Source: Microlunatus soli
Lineage (GTDB): Bacteria; Actinomycetota; Actinomycetes; Propionibacteriales; Propionibacteriaceae
Assembly: GCF_900105385.1 (NCBI RefSeq)
Contig: NZ_LT629772.1
Span: forward strand, 2,170,001-2,234,000
Length of the DNA stretch: 64,000 nt
Direction of reading: 5' to 3'
In this document: one piece after another, positions 47,433 through 57,075 of the stretch
Layout: each line of letters opens with the position of its first letter
Position numbering within the stretch: position 1 is the first letter of the stretch
The notes under the pieces: generated by a model
Database searches by the model: none
The model's input: only the letters and a program-made list of their open reading frames with translations
What the model was told of the DNA's origin: nothing
Translations under genes and position numbers: made by a program

Positions 47433-48638
47433 ATGAATGTGCCATTCCTGGACCTACCAGCACAGCAAGCCGAGATTGCGGACGAAGTGCTGCCGAGGTG
47501 GCGGCAACTCTTCGAGACAGCGGCCTTCATCGGAGGCCCCGAGGTAGCGTCTTTCGAGGACGAATATGCCGACTACATCGGGGTCGGGCATTGTGTCGGT
47601 GTCGGCAACGGGACAGACGCGATCGAGATCGCGCTGCGGGCAGCAGGCATCGTCCCCGGGGACGAAGTGATCCTGCCGGCCAACACCTTCATCGCCACGG
47701 CCGAGGCGGTGTCGCGAGTCGGCGCTGTGCCAGTGCTGGTAGACGTCGACGACGAACACCTGTTGATTGATCCCGCCGCCGTCGACGCAGCGATCACCCG
47801 GCGAACGAGAGCGATTGTTCCGGTCCACTTGTTTGGTCAGACTGCACCGGTCGAAGGACTGTACCCGATCGCACAGCGGCATGATTTGGTGATCATCGAA
47901 GACGCGGCTCAGTCGCAAGGGGCAACGTCCCCCTTCGGACGTGCCGGTGCGCTCGGCACGATTGCCGCCACCAGCTTCTACCCCGGAAAGAACCTGGGGG
48001 CAGCCGGCGACGGCGGTGCCGTGCTCACCGACGACGGGGGGCTCGCCGACTTCGCCCGCAGTGTCTCGGCCCACGGGTCGAGGACGCGCTACGTGCACGA
48101 CAGGATCGGATTCAACTCTCGGCTCGACGCCATCCAAGCAGTCGAACTCCGGGCCAAGCTGCGCCGGTTGGACAAGTGGAACGATCTTCGCCGCGAAGCG
48201 GCACACCGCTACGCCGAGTTGCTTGCCGACATATCAGGGGTCCGACTGCCGACTGTCCGTGCGGGCAACTCCGATGTCTGGCACCTGTACGTCATCCGGG
48301 TTGAGCAACGAGATCGTGTGCTCGCCGAGCTGTCAGCCGATGGCATCGGTGCTGCGATCCATTACCCGACGCCAGTTCACCTGACTGCTGCGTACGCCGA
48401 CCTGGGATACAAGACGGGCGCGTTCCCGGTTGCAGAGTCAGCTGCGACACACATCCTGTCACTGCCGATGTTCCCCCACCTCGCTGAAGATCAGCAACTG
48501 CGAGTGGCCGACGCTCTCCGCCACGCCGTCAACGGTGATCAACAAGATCGCCCAGCGGCTGTTGTCCATGACCGGCCGAACACCATGTCCCACCACTCAT
48601 CTCAAGTCCCGGCGCTCTCGAAGGTGGCAGTGCCATGA
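47433..48638 (+). CDS. DegT-family aminotransferase (WbpE/FdtB-like)
   Basis: 401 residues from ATG 47433, which follows GGGAG by 7-8 nt; an ATG at 47403 is in frame. MNVPFLDLPAQQAEI is the start typical of 3-amino sugar transaminases (WbpE, FdtB). PLP Lys in TSFYPGKNLGAAGDGGA, Asp in IIEDAAQSQGA. The C-terminus carries about 35 extra polar residues. The N-acetyltransferase at 61792 is WbpD-like, so a 3-acetamido sugar is a reasonable guess. Its stop overlaps the next ATG by 4 bp. Confidence 0.92.
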   Translation: MNVPFLDLPAQQAEIADEVLPRWRQLFETAAFIGGPEVASFEDEYADYIGVGHCVGVGNGTDAIEIALRAAGIVPGDEVILPANTFIATAEAVSRVGAVPVLVDVDDEHLLIDPAAVDAAITRRTRAIVPVHLFGQTAPVEGLYPIAQRHDLVIIEDAAQSQGATSPFGRAGALGTIAATSFYPGKNLGAAGDGGAVLTDDGGLADFARSVSAHGSRTRYVHDRIGFNSRLDAIQAVELRAKLRRLDKWNDLRREAAHRYAELLADISGVRLPTVRAGNSDVWHLYVIRVEQRDRVLAELSADGIGAAIHYPTPVHLTAAYADLGYKTGAFPVAESAATHILSLPMFPHLAEDQQLRVADALRHAVNGDQQDRPAAVVHDRPNTMSHHSSQVPALSKVAVP

Positions 48639-50056
48639 GCATCCTCAAGGGCGGGGCGAGGCCGGCGACTGAGCCGTCGACACACCGCTTGTCGACCGCC
48701 GATCACGGGCACAAGATCATCGACACCGACCAGGCGCCCCCGCATGTCCTGATCATCGTGCAGAACCTGCCGGTGCCACTGGACCGGCGGGTGTGGTTGG
48801 AGTGCCAGGCGTTGATCAACCGAGGCTACCGGGTGAGCGTGATCTGCCCCAAGGGACCGGGAGATCCTTCACGGCAGTGCATCGATGGGGTCAACATCTA
48901 CAAGTACAAGCCGGCACCCGACGCCGAGGGACTGCTGGGCTTTGCTCGGGAGTTCAGCTACAGCTGGGTGCGGACCGCCCTGCTGTCCCTGCAGGTTTGG
49001 AACGCCAGTCCGTTCGACATCATCCAGGCTTGCAATCCGCCGGATACCTACTGGCTGCTCGCCCGGATGTGGCGCCATCGTGGCGTGAAGTTCGTATTTG
49101 ATCAACACGATCTCAATCCGGAACTGTTCCTGTCCCGATTCGGTGATCACGACGTGGGGTTGTCGAGTGCAGAGCTCACCGGCCTGCTGTGGCTCGAGCG
49201 CCGAACGTATCGAACGGCCGATCGGGTGATCTCGACCAACCAGTCCTACAAGGCGATCGCGCTGATGCGGGGCCGCCGGCGCGCCGGCCACGTCACCGTC
49301 GTGCGCAGTGGCCCCGATACCCAGCAAATGCGACCGATCTACCCGGAGCATCCGAGACCGATCGATGGCATCGAGCTTGCTTACCTCGGGATCATGGGCC
49401 CGCAGGACGGCGTCGACCAAGCGATCCGGGTGATCGATGTGCTGGTCCATCAACGCGGACGGACCAACATCCATGCCACACTGATGGGCTTCGGTGACGC
49501 GTTGAACGATCTGAAGGCGCTCTCCACCAAGCTCGGACTGGATGATCACATCACCTTCACCGGACGGGTCGATCGGGACGCGATCGCCGAGCATCTCAGT
49601 GCCGCCGACATCGGTCTCTGCCCCGACCTGAAGACTCCGTTGAACGACATCTCGACGATGAACAAGACCATGGAGTACATGGCCTATGGGCTCCCGTCGG
49701 TCTCCTACGACCTCGTGGAGACACAAGTCTCAGGGGCGGACACGGTGCAGTACGTTCCATCCGGCGACGTCGAGGCCTTCGCCACCGCCGTCGAGCGGTT
49801 GATCGACAATCCGGCGCTCCGCGTCGAGCTCGGGCGCAAGGCCCGCGCCCGGGTTTCGTCGGAGCTCGATTGGCGGCCCCAGGCTGAGGCGTATGTTTCA
49901 GTCTTCGACGAGCTCTCCGGCTTCTCGCAACCCGGCCCCGCCTTGTCTGCAAGCGATCTGGGCGGCCGAACCGATCCACAGGGCCGCCGCTACGTCGATC
50001 TGGACGATCATCAGGAGTTCGAAAGCTACCTGCAGCATCGACGAGCCGCGCAATGA
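48635..50056 (+). CDS. GT4 family glycosyltransferase
   Basis: 473 residues. GT-B fold: N-terminal HVLIIVQNLPVPLDRRVWLEC, middle FVFDQHDLNPELFLSRF, and the C-terminal donor domain with GIMGPQDGVDQAI, FTGRVDRDAIAEHLSAADIGLCPD and the EX7E-type region MNKTMEYMAYGLPSVSYD. Actinobacterial relatives occur in capsule and teichuronic-acid-like clusters. An N-terminal 35-residue polar extension precedes the domain. Coupled to the preceding aminotransferase by a 4-bp overlap. Confidence 0.92.
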   Translation: MSILKGGARPATEPSTHRLSTADHGHKIIDTDQAPPHVLIIVQNLPVPLDRRVWLECQALINRGYRVSVICPKGPGDPSRQCIDGVNIYKYKPAPDAEGLLGFAREFSYSWVRTALLSLQVWNASPFDIIQACNPPDTYWLLARMWRHRGVKFVFDQHDLNPELFLSRFGDHDVGLSSAELTGLLWLERRTYRTADRVISTNQSYKAIALMRGRRRAGHVTVVRSGPDTQQMRPIYPEHPRPIDGIELAYLGIMGPQDGVDQAIRVIDVLVHQRGRTNIHATLMGFGDALNDLKALSTKLGLDDHITFTGRVDRDAIAEHLSAADIGLCPDLKTPLNDISTMNKTMEYMAYGLPSVSYDLVETQVSGADTVQYVPSGDVEAFATAVERLIDNPALRVELGRKARARVSSELDWRPQAEAYVSVFDELSGFSQPGPALSASDLGGRTDPQGRRYVDLDDHQEFESYLQHRRAAQ

Positions 50057-50153
50057 CGCATCGCTGACGCGAAGCATGGCCGGAGCGCGGGACCGGACAG
50101 GTTCCGACTATTGAACAACACGTACCAGCGACACCCGTTGATTGGAGCGCCAC

Positions 50154-51032
50154 ATGGCTGTCGTCACACCCGCTGGAATCAGGCGCCGCGTGGTCGGCAT
50201 GCTGGCATGGGCACGTTGGGGTGTCACGCCATACCCGCCTGGGCACTACCACTCACCGATACCGAGCTTGAAGGATGTCGCGAATTCAACTGAGCTGGCC
50301 GTCCCGGACTCCGTGCCCGGTATTGACCTTCACCGCGAAGACCAACTGTCGCTAGCGCGCGCATTTAGCGATCTCACAGCAGACATGCCGTTCGGCGCAG
50401 AGCAGCGTGCCGGCCTACGCTACTGGCTCAACAACACGTGGTTCGGTTACGGCGATGGAATCGCACTCTACGGCATGCTCCGCCACCTTCGGCCGAAGCG
50501 GTATATCGAGATCGGCTCCGGGTTCTCCAGTGCCTGCACGCTTGACACGGCCGATCGTTTCCTGGACGACCTCGAGATGACCTTCTATGAGCCGAATCCT
50601 GCGCGGTTGCGCAGCCTTCTCCGACGGAGCGATCGAGTCCGGATCGTCGACTCCCCACCACGGCACTACCGCTCCGAGGACTTCGCCGAGTTGGAGGCAG
50701 GCGACATCCTGTTCATTGACTCGTCTCACGTCGTCAAGTTTGGCTCGGAGGTAAACGACCTCATGCTGGATGTGATCCCACAACTCCCTGCGGGAGTTCA
50801 CGTGCACGTGCACGACATCTTCTGGCCCTTCACATACCCGGCGCACTGGATCCGGCTGGGGCGTGCTTGGAACGAGGCATACCTTCTCCGCGCCCTGCTC
50901 TGCGGCAACTCTTCCCTCGACGTGACGTGGTTCGCAGACTACCTGGGAAAGACCGCTCGGGCCGAGGTCGCTAGGACACTGCCTCTGTGGGAGATCGACC
51001 CGGGTGGATCCGTCTGGCTGAGACGCGTATAG
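50154..51032 (+). CDS. Class I SAM-dependent methyltransferase of the polysaccharide cluster
   Basis: 292 residues from ATG 50154 (GGAG 7 nt before; an upstream TTG at 50142 is in frame). Motifs: RYIEIGSGFSSACTLDTADRF, TFYEPNPARLRSLL, DILFIDSSHVVKFGSEVN and VHVHVHDIFWPFTYP, as in Methyltransf_24-type proteins. It may methylate a sugar or terminate chains. Codon use is less GC-biased than the core genes, suggesting later acquisition. Last gene of this strand before two opposite-strand beta-helix genes. Confidence 0.83.
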   Translation: MAVVTPAGIRRRVVGMLAWARWGVTPYPPGHYHSPIPSLKDVANSTELAVPDSVPGIDLHREDQLSLARAFSDLTADMPFGAEQRAGLRYWLNNTWFGYGDGIALYGMLRHLRPKRYIEIGSGFSSACTLDTADRFLDDLEMTFYEPNPARLRSLLRRSDRVRIVDSPPRHYRSEDFAELEAGDILFIDSSHVVKFGSEVNDLMLDVIPQLPAGVHVHVHDIFWPFTYPAHWIRLGRAWNEAYLLRALLCGNSSLDVTWFADYLGKTARAEVARTLPLWEIDPGGSVWLRRV

Positions 51033-51089
51033 CCACGCATCAGCAGGAAGGCGCCAACAGCCGACCGCCAGTACTTCGCAGATCGGGGC

Positions 51090-52139
51090 CTACTGAGCAA
51101 CCGAGTTGCCGGCTTTGTCGGCAGCGGTCGGGTTGAAGATGTAGTTACGAGCGAACTGCGTGAAGCCTTCGCCACCTTGGATGCTCAGCGGGCCGTAGCC
51201 CGTACCAGTCATGCGGTTGTTCACCGCGCGAATGTTGCTGTAGGGGCTGTTCATCTTGTTCAGCTGGAGCTGATAGTTGTTCCCCTCCAGCAGGTTGCCT
51301 TCGATGAGGACGTTGTCGATCGGCCCGGAGTAAGTCTGGAGGAACAACGCCCCCGTGTCGTTGCCGGACCGACAATCGAACCGGTTGTTCTTCACGTCCA
51401 GCTTCCGATCAGATCGCTTCGCTGCCGAGAAGTCACGAATCGTGAAGGCGTCGGAGTGATTCCCAGTGGTCGCAGGATCCCCCCAAGCGACCAGCCGCGT
51501 GACGTAGTTGCGCTCGATCACAGCATCCAAGCTGGTGCCGGTGTTCATCAAACCGATCCCGCTGCCGAGACCGTGGATGTAGTTGCGTGCTAGATCTGCC
51601 ACACCGATGAAGGCGGTCGACTGCGCTGCTGCCTTGGCTCGGAGCTTCGAGCCATCGATCTCGCTGTCACGAATGATGACGCGACCCGTCGTCACCTTCA
51701 TCGTGTTGTAGTTCGTGGTAGCCAACACGGGCAGGCCTTGCCCGACCGACGTTGGCTGAATACAACTTCGCTCCAGGACGATGTTTCCGGCCGAGAGATT
51801 CAGAGGCGTCGTGATCAGGACTCCACTGATGCGGGTGCCGCGTGGCACGGCGGGCTTCCCTTTGTATCTAGGAAGATCGGAGCAGACCAGACCATACGGC
51901 GCAAGACCCACCGTCGACCTGGTGACAGTCCAACCAGCGACAACCGGCGCCGGTGACACGTGCGGGGCGGCGGATTGTGCGTGCGTTGGCACCGGCGTCT
52001 CCTGTGCCTGGGGCGGATCACCTGTGCTTGAACATGCCGAGAGGCCAAGGCCGAGACTGGACAGGACGAGCGCCGTCCCGGCAAGCGAGCGACTCCGCCG
52101 CCGCCGGGTGGGCGGCGGTGCCAATGCGTGCGATCCCAC
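51090..52139 (-). CDS. Lipoprotein with right-handed parallel beta-helix
   Basis: 349 residues from GTG 52139 (after GGGGGAAA). A basic N-terminus with a hydrophobic segment ends in LSACSS, a lipobox, so it is probably a membrane-anchored lipoprotein. The remainder is a beta-helix similar to pectate-lyase-like folds: RVIIRDSEIDGSKL, ARNYIHGLGSGIGLMNTG, VIERNYVTRLVAWGDPA, GNHSDAF and KNNRFDCRSGND. Closely related to the next gene. May bind, cleave or epimerise the surface polysaccharide; activity unproven. Confidence 0.83.
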   Translation of the reverse strand: MGSHALAPPPTRRRRSRSLAGTALVLSSLGLGLSACSSTGDPPQAQETPVPTHAQSAAPHVSPAPVVAGWTVTRSTVGLAPYGLVCSDLPRYKGKPAVPRGTRISGVLITTPLNLSAGNIVLERSCIQPTSVGQGLPVLATTNYNTMKVTTGRVIIRDSEIDGSKLRAKAAAQSTAFIGVADLARNYIHGLGSGIGLMNTGTSLDAVIERNYVTRLVAWGDPATTGNHSDAFTIRDFSAAKRSDRKLDVKNNRFDCRSGNDTGALFLQTYSGPIDNVLIEGNLLEGNNYQLQLNKMNSPYSNIRAVNNRMTGTGYGPLSIQGGEGFTQFARNYIFNPTAADKAGNSVAQ

Positions 52140-52269
52140 GTTTCCCCCGAAGTGTCGCTCCGCCCCCACGACGCGACACCTGACTCTAACTCCTCTCGCA
52201 CGGTGACGCTGGTGGTTCGATGATCAGATCCACGAGCGACGACAACGACCTGACAGCTTGGGGTGCAAC

Positions 52270-52293
52270 GAAGAAGCGGGGCTGTCACAGCCC
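52270..52293 (-). terminator. Probable terminator of the DUF4082/beta-helix gene
   Basis: On the minus strand GGGCT, GTGAC, AGCCC forms a hairpin (52279-52293) followed by a T-rich CGCTTCTTCGTTG, about 110 bp past the stop. Confidence 0.5.
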
Positions 52294-52405
52294 GGCGCAT
52301 TCGCAGAACGGCGACGGATCATGATCAGCGCATCGCCGCTCCAATGGAGCAGCACTCAGGGTCGACTCCAGTCCCACAGACCGCAGCCAGGCAGGCGATA
52401 GATCC

Positions 52406-53947
52406 CTACTGGTCGACGCCGCGGCCCTTGCCGTCAGCAGCACCCGCACTATAAATGGCGTTGCCGATGAACTGCGCGAAACCTGGTCCGCCCTGCACAT
52501 TCAGCGGACCGTACCCAGTTCCTGTCATTCGGTTGTTGATCGCCCGAATGTTGGAGTACCGGTAGTACAGGTCATTCAGCTGGAGTTGGTAGTTATCGCC
52601 CTCCAACAGGTTGCCTTCGATCAGGACGTTGTCGATCGGGCCGGCGTAGGTCTGAATGAACAACGCACCCGTGTCGTTGCCGGACCGGCAGTCGAACCGA
52701 TTGTTGCGCACGACGAGCTGGCGGTTCGGCTTGGAGCTTGCGGAGAAGTCGCGGACCGTGAAGCCGTCGGAGTGGTTGCCGTTCGTCGCAGGGTCGCCCC
52801 AAGCGATCAGATCGGTGACGTAGTTCCGCTCGATCAGCGAGTCCAAGGTGGTGCCGGTGTTCATCAACGCGATTCCGCTTCCGAAGCCATGCACGTAGTT
52901 CCCGACAAGATCAGCAATGCCGAGGAACGCAGTCGCCTGTGCTGCCGACTTGGTGTCGAGCTTGGACCCGTCGATCTCGCTGTTGCGGATGATCACCTTC
53001 TTGGTGGTGATCTTCATCGTGTCGTAGTTCGTGGTCGACACGATCGGCATCCCTGCGCCGGCCGTTGTGGGTTGGATACAGCTCTTCTCGACGATGATGT
53101 CGCCAGCTGAGAGATCAAGCCCGCCGTCGATCCGGACGCCTGAGATGCGGCTGCCGGCAGGGACCTTGGAGCTTCCGGTGTATGTGGGCATTGATGCGCA
53201 GGAGAGACCGAGAGGGGCTAACCCGACAGTCGACACATCCACCGTCCAGCCCGCCTTCGCGGTTGTGGCGTCTCCGGTCACTGGCGTCGGCTTCGTCGGC
53301 TTTGCTGACGGTGGGGTCGGCGACGCGCTCGGCGTGGGCGGTGAAGCGTCTGCCTTCGGCTTGAAGACAACATCGACGAAGTAGTTCGTGCCCTGGTACG
53401 ACTCCGCCGGGAATCCGCTGGCGCGGCCGTAACGGTAGACACCGCCATCGGCTGGCACCGAGAGTCCGTGTGAGCTCATGCTCGAGCGGAAGGCCCCGCT
53501 GGTCGCTGCGTAAGCACCGCCGGCCGCGTAGTAGGAGGCCACCAAGGTCTTCCCCTTGGCAACCGCGACCGGCTTGCTGAGCTTGGCGGTCTGCCACCCG
53601 GTGGCTGACGATGCAGGGAAGGTGACCTTTGCGAGCCGTGCGCCGCTTGCCGACCAGAGCGAGCCGGTGTAGGCGCGATGCTGCGCGGCACTGCGGTAGA
53701 ACTGCAGCGCACTGACCGATCCCGACACCGAGCTGGACCACTTGACGCCGAGTTCGACGCTCGATCGGTCGGGATCCACGGCGACCTCAGGTTTGACACG
53801 GTGATCAAGGATGCTGACGGCAGCGGGCGCAGCCTGCGCGGATGTGGTCACCAGTGCTGCAACGAGCCCGAGCACGGTGGTGATTGCCGCTGCACGCTGG
53901 ATGATGAGAGCGCGGCGACTGGACGGTCTCTTTGCAAGGAAGGACAT
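52406..53947 (-). CDS. Secreted DUF4082 plus beta-helix protein
   Basis: 513 residues. Sec signal peptide (hydrophobic 19-36, cleavage near SAQAAPA), then a DUF4082 domain of about 140 residues (SVELGVKWSSSVSGSVSALQFY, TGSLWSASGARLAKVTF, ATGWQTAKL, GVYRYG), a Pro/Ser/Thr linker and a beta-helix domain strongly similar to the upstream lipoprotein (EIDGSKL, GNHSDGFTVRDFSA, NNRFDCRSGND, MTGTGYGPLNVQGG). DUF4082 often occurs in secreted carbohydrate-related proteins. The two are tandem paralogues; this one is secreted, the other lipid-anchored. Divergent from the Wzz-like gene. Confidence 0.87.
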   Translation of the reverse strand: MSFLAKRPSSRRALIIQRAAAITTVLGLVAALVTTSAQAAPAAVSILDHRVKPEVAVDPDRSSVELGVKWSSSVSGSVSALQFYRSAAQHRAYTGSLWSASGARLAKVTFPASSATGWQTAKLSKPVAVAKGKTLVASYYAAGGAYAATSGAFRSSMSSHGLSVPADGGVYRYGRASGFPAESYQGTNYFVDVVFKPKADASPPTPSASPTPPSAKPTKPTPVTGDATTAKAGWTVDVSTVGLAPLGLSCASMPTYTGSSKVPAGSRISGVRIDGGLDLSAGDIIVEKSCIQPTTAGAGMPIVSTTNYDTMKITTKKVIIRNSEIDGSKLDTKSAAQATAFLGIADLVGNYVHGFGSGIALMNTGTTLDSLIERNYVTDLIAWGDPATNGNHSDGFTVRDFSASSKPNRQLVVRNNRFDCRSGNDTGALFIQTYAGPIDNVLIEGNLLEGDNYQLQLNDLYYRYSNIRAINNRMTGTGYGPLNVQGGPGFAQFIGNAIYSAGAADGKGRGVDQ

Positions 53948-54138
53948 CGGGGGCGTCCTGTCTCAGGGGAACCCTATTGCAAGGGCATTTCTGAACTTGA
54001 CGCTAGCAGCGGCTGCTCAGTGCATCCACAACGCCGGCCGAGGTTGTTCGCTTTTGCCCTTCAAGGGCAGCGTCACCGAAGTACGCTTAGCTCGCGTGTT
54101 GGTGGGGGACCAACGCACATTGCAAGGGGGTCGGGGGC

Positions 54139-54834
54139 GTGACGTTTCGCGACATCATCGGGGTGATGCTGCGTCGGTGGTACCTGTGCGTGCTGATCCT
54201 GGCTGCGGCCGGTTCGCTCGCCTGGACCTACGACAGGGACAGTGGCGGCTACACAACCGACACCGTCGTCATATTCACCAAGCCCGCCACGTCGACGCTC
54301 CAACCTGACAACGGAGCCGGTGACGTCAGCGTCATCTCCTTCGCCGGCGCGATCGCCAATGACATCAACGGCGCCAACACAACGCCCTTGTATGCCGCCC
54401 CCGATGCGCCGCTTTACGGCGCCGGGGTCAGAGAGGGGATTCTGGTCGGCGTTCCCAATGCCGGCGGCCAGTGGTCGACCAGCTTGACCACAGCGGAGAT
54501 CGATATCCAGATCGTGGGGCGCTCGCCGGCGTGGGTGGCGCAGCAGCAGCACAGGATTCTCGCCGAGATCCACAGATCGACGGCAGCTCAGCAGAGCGGG
54601 ACACGCCTCAAGGCCCGCATCTCCGCCACCACGGAACCGTTGTCGACTGAGATCACCCACATCATGCCGGCACCGTCGAGCCGGCTGACGGCGTTCGCCG
54701 CGATCGGAATTGCCTCGATCCTGGCCGCCGGGGCAGTAGCGATCATGTTCGATCGTTTGGTCGAACTGGCGCGAAACCGCAGGACACAGGGCGGCCACAC
54801 CCTTTCGTCACCAGCTGTCGAGGCACTCTCATGA
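54139..54834 (+). CDS. Wzz-like chain-length/polysaccharide co-polymerase membrane protein (first)
   Basis: 231 residues from GTG 54139. MTFRDIIGVMLRRWYLCVLILAAAGSLAW is the typical start with helix 1 (about 14-30); an external domain is followed by helix 2 (about 182-206). It lacks the Walker kinase domain and is much smaller than most Wzz proteins. Likely regulates polymer length together with the overlapping second protein. Stop and next start overlap by 4 bp (ATGA). Confidence 0.72.
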   Translation: MTFRDIIGVMLRRWYLCVLILAAAGSLAWTYDRDSGGYTTDTVVIFTKPATSTLQPDNGAGDVSVISFAGAIANDINGANTTPLYAAPDAPLYGAGVREGILVGVPNAGGQWSTSLTTAEIDIQIVGRSPAWVAQQQHRILAEIHRSTAAQQSGTRLKARISATTEPLSTEITHIMPAPSSRLTAFAAIGIASILAAGAVAIMFDRLVELARNRRTQGGHTLSSPAVEALS

Positions 54835-55625
54835 CCCTGTCCGAAACGCTGCGAGGACTACTTCGCCGCTGGTACGTGGTGTTGGTCGGCCTCCTTCTTG
54901 CCGGCGTTGCCGGCTATGGCACCTGGACCCACATCTCGCCGACCTACGTCCGTTCGGCGTCCCAGCTCCTGTTGCCGGGAACCGGATCACTGCCGCCGGG
55001 CGAGAACAACCCGTATCTGTATCTGGGCGGACTCGTGCAGGCCACCGAGGTCGTGGCCCGGGTAGCAGCCTCGAACGACGCCGTCAGCGCGATCGTCGAC
55101 GAGCATCCAGGCACCCAGATCACCGTCGTACGTGACCCGTCGACCTCCGGGCCCGTCATTCTCATCACGGTGATGGCCAACTCCGACCAGGTCGCGGCAG
55201 ACGCTATCGACAAGGTCGTTGCCCAGACACCGGTTGAGTTGGCGCGGCTGCAGGACACCAAGTCGATCCAGGCCAAGAACCGGATCTCGGTGAGAACGCT
55301 GACCGTCGACCAGCAACCCACGCTGGAGCAACGGAAGAGACTGGTGGCGACCGGTGGGGCGACGGCGGGCATCGTCGCGGTCTCCCTCCTGCTGGCGAGC
55401 CTCCTCGATGGGCTGCTCATGCGGCGTCGCCGCAAGGTGGGCAATTCGTCGGCCTCAGACCGTGGCGTCGACCCCGGGGAGCAGACGGCGTCGGCGGACG
55501 ACCTTGACGGCGCTAGGTCGATCGCGAGTCCTGCCGAGGGCGAGCCGCTCAAGGCAGCCGACGCAGACGATGAATCGGAAGCGCAGCAGGCGAAGGTCCT
55601 TGAATCGGCAACACGACGACGCTGA
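54831..55625 (+). CDS. Wzz-like membrane protein (second)
   Basis: 264 residues. ETLRGLLRRWYVVLVGLLLAGVAGYGTW mirrors the first Wzz-like protein (helix about 13-30), with an external domain of about 130 residues, a second helix (about 175-195) followed by MRRRRK and an acidic cytosolic tail. There is no kinase domain. The two proteins may form a heteromeric co-polymerase. The Wzy-like gene starts 10 bp downstream. Confidence 0.72.
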   Translation: MTLSETLRGLLRRWYVVLVGLLLAGVAGYGTWTHISPTYVRSASQLLLPGTGSLPPGENNPYLYLGGLVQATEVVARVAASNDAVSAIVDEHPGTQITVVRDPSTSGPVILITVMANSDQVAADAIDKVVAQTPVELARLQDTKSIQAKNRISVRTLTVDQQPTLEQRKRLVATGGATAGIVAVSLLLASLLDGLLMRRRRKVGNSSASDRGVDPGEQTASADDLDGARSIASPAEGEPLKAADADDESEAQQAKVLESATRRR

Positions 55626-55635
55626 CACGATCACC

Positions 55636-57057
55636 ATGGCACTCGATCGAGAGATCTCCGATGGGAGCGCACGGCCGCCGCGCCGGATCATCAGTGCGGC
55701 GATGATGCTCTCGATCTATCTCGTACTGCTTTTCGGCGTCCCGTCCAGCTTGACGATCGCTGGGCTCGCCTCGGTCGGCAGGCCGTCGTTCCTGTGGGGA
55801 TTGGTGCTCGCCTTCTGGTGGCTGCTGGCACAACTGCAGCGTTATCGGCCGACCCGGATCCGAGTGTGGCAACCAGTCCGCTTCGCGTTGCTGGCCTTCG
55901 TGATCATCGTTCTCGTGAGCTTCGGCGCGGCGCTGCTGCGGGGCCAGCCGGCCGATCAGATCAGCCCTGCGACCACGGCCGTCCTCCGGGTCGTGTCCTG
56001 GCTCGGGGTTCTGTTGGTGACGATGGACGGGATCGCCACCCGCGGCGAGATGATCAAGGTCGTCCGCGGTCTGACGATCGGAGCGGGCCTCGTCGCTCTG
56101 CTCGGTCTGGCCCAGTTCATCACCGGACGGACGCTTCTCGACTGGGTCGTCGGCCTGCCGGGAATCGACTACGACACAGAGCTCACAGCGCGTGGCGAGT
56201 TCACGCGCGTCGCTGGCACGGCGACGCATCCGCTGGAGTACGCGGTGATCGTCACCGGGTGTCTACCGCTGGCGCTGTTGGCAGCGATGACGGATGGGTT
56301 CCGTCGACAGGAGGACCGGTTAATCCGTCTCAGTTGGTGGCTTCCGGTTACCTTCATGATTGTCTCCTCGCTGTTGTCGGTGTCCCGCTCGGCGATCATC
56401 GGTCTGGTCATCGCGATCCTGGCGACCCTGCCGGCGATGAGTCGCGCCTACCGACGGCTGACAATCATCGGAGGGGCATTCGCTGCAGTGGTCGTGGCCA
56501 TCGTCGTGCCGGGGATGGCTACGACCATGATCACGTTGTTCCTCGGCGGTCCAGAGGAGCCGAGTGCGCAGTCCCGGAGCAACGCGCTCGAGCGGTTGCC
56601 CGAGTTCCTGTCATCGTCACCGTTGATCGGTCAGGGCCTGGGGACGTTCATGCCGCGCTACTACATCTTCGACAACGAGTGGGCCTTGTTGACGGTCGAG
56701 CTCGGAATCCTCGGGGTCACCGCCTTCGCGGCGATCGCGGTCGCTGCCATCGCGAGTGCGGCCTGCTCGGCACGTCGGTCCCGCGACCCTGAGATCATCA
56801 CGATCGGACGAGGGGTAGCCGCGGCGATGTTGACCACAGCGGTGCTCTTCGCCTTCTTCGATGCGATGGGATTCCCGATCTCCGCCGGCATGTACTTCTT
56901 CTTCGCCGGCCTGGCCGCCGCCCTCGGCCGACTCTCGCAGACCGAAGACCTCAGCGGCTTCCCGATGATCAAGGAACCGATGCGTGATCAGGTGCGGAAA
57001 TCGCTCCCAGGTGGGCGCGCAGCGGCGGGTCCGATGACTACCGAAGAACGATCATGA
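55636..57057 (+). CDS. Wzy-like O-antigen ligase/polymerase
   Basis: 473 residues with about ten to twelve transmembrane helices and the large extracytoplasmic loop of Wzy_C proteins, including ARGEFTRVAGTATHPLEYAVI (the H in ATHP is typical) and RLPEFLSSSPLIGQGLGTF. It polymerises flipped repeat units at the outer face of the membrane. The start at 55636 has no ribosome-binding site; the frame reads back into the Wzz-like gene (55570 ATG), so the exact start is open. Confidence 0.85.
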   Translation: MALDREISDGSARPPRRIISAAMMLSIYLVLLFGVPSSLTIAGLASVGRPSFLWGLVLAFWWLLAQLQRYRPTRIRVWQPVRFALLAFVIIVLVSFGAALLRGQPADQISPATTAVLRVVSWLGVLLVTMDGIATRGEMIKVVRGLTIGAGLVALLGLAQFITGRTLLDWVVGLPGIDYDTELTARGEFTRVAGTATHPLEYAVIVTGCLPLALLAAMTDGFRRQEDRLIRLSWWLPVTFMIVSSLLSVSRSAIIGLVIAILATLPAMSRAYRRLTIIGGAFAAVVVAIVVPGMATTMITLFLGGPEEPSAQSRSNALERLPEFLSSSPLIGQGLGTFMPRYYIFDNEWALLTVELGILGVTAFAAIAVAAIASAACSARRSRDPEIITIGRGVAAAMLTTAVLFAFFDAMGFPISAGMYFFFAGLAAALGRLSQTEDLSGFPMIKEPMRDQVRKSLPGGRAAAGPMTTEERS

Positions 57058-57075
57058 CAGTCGATCTGACCGCGG

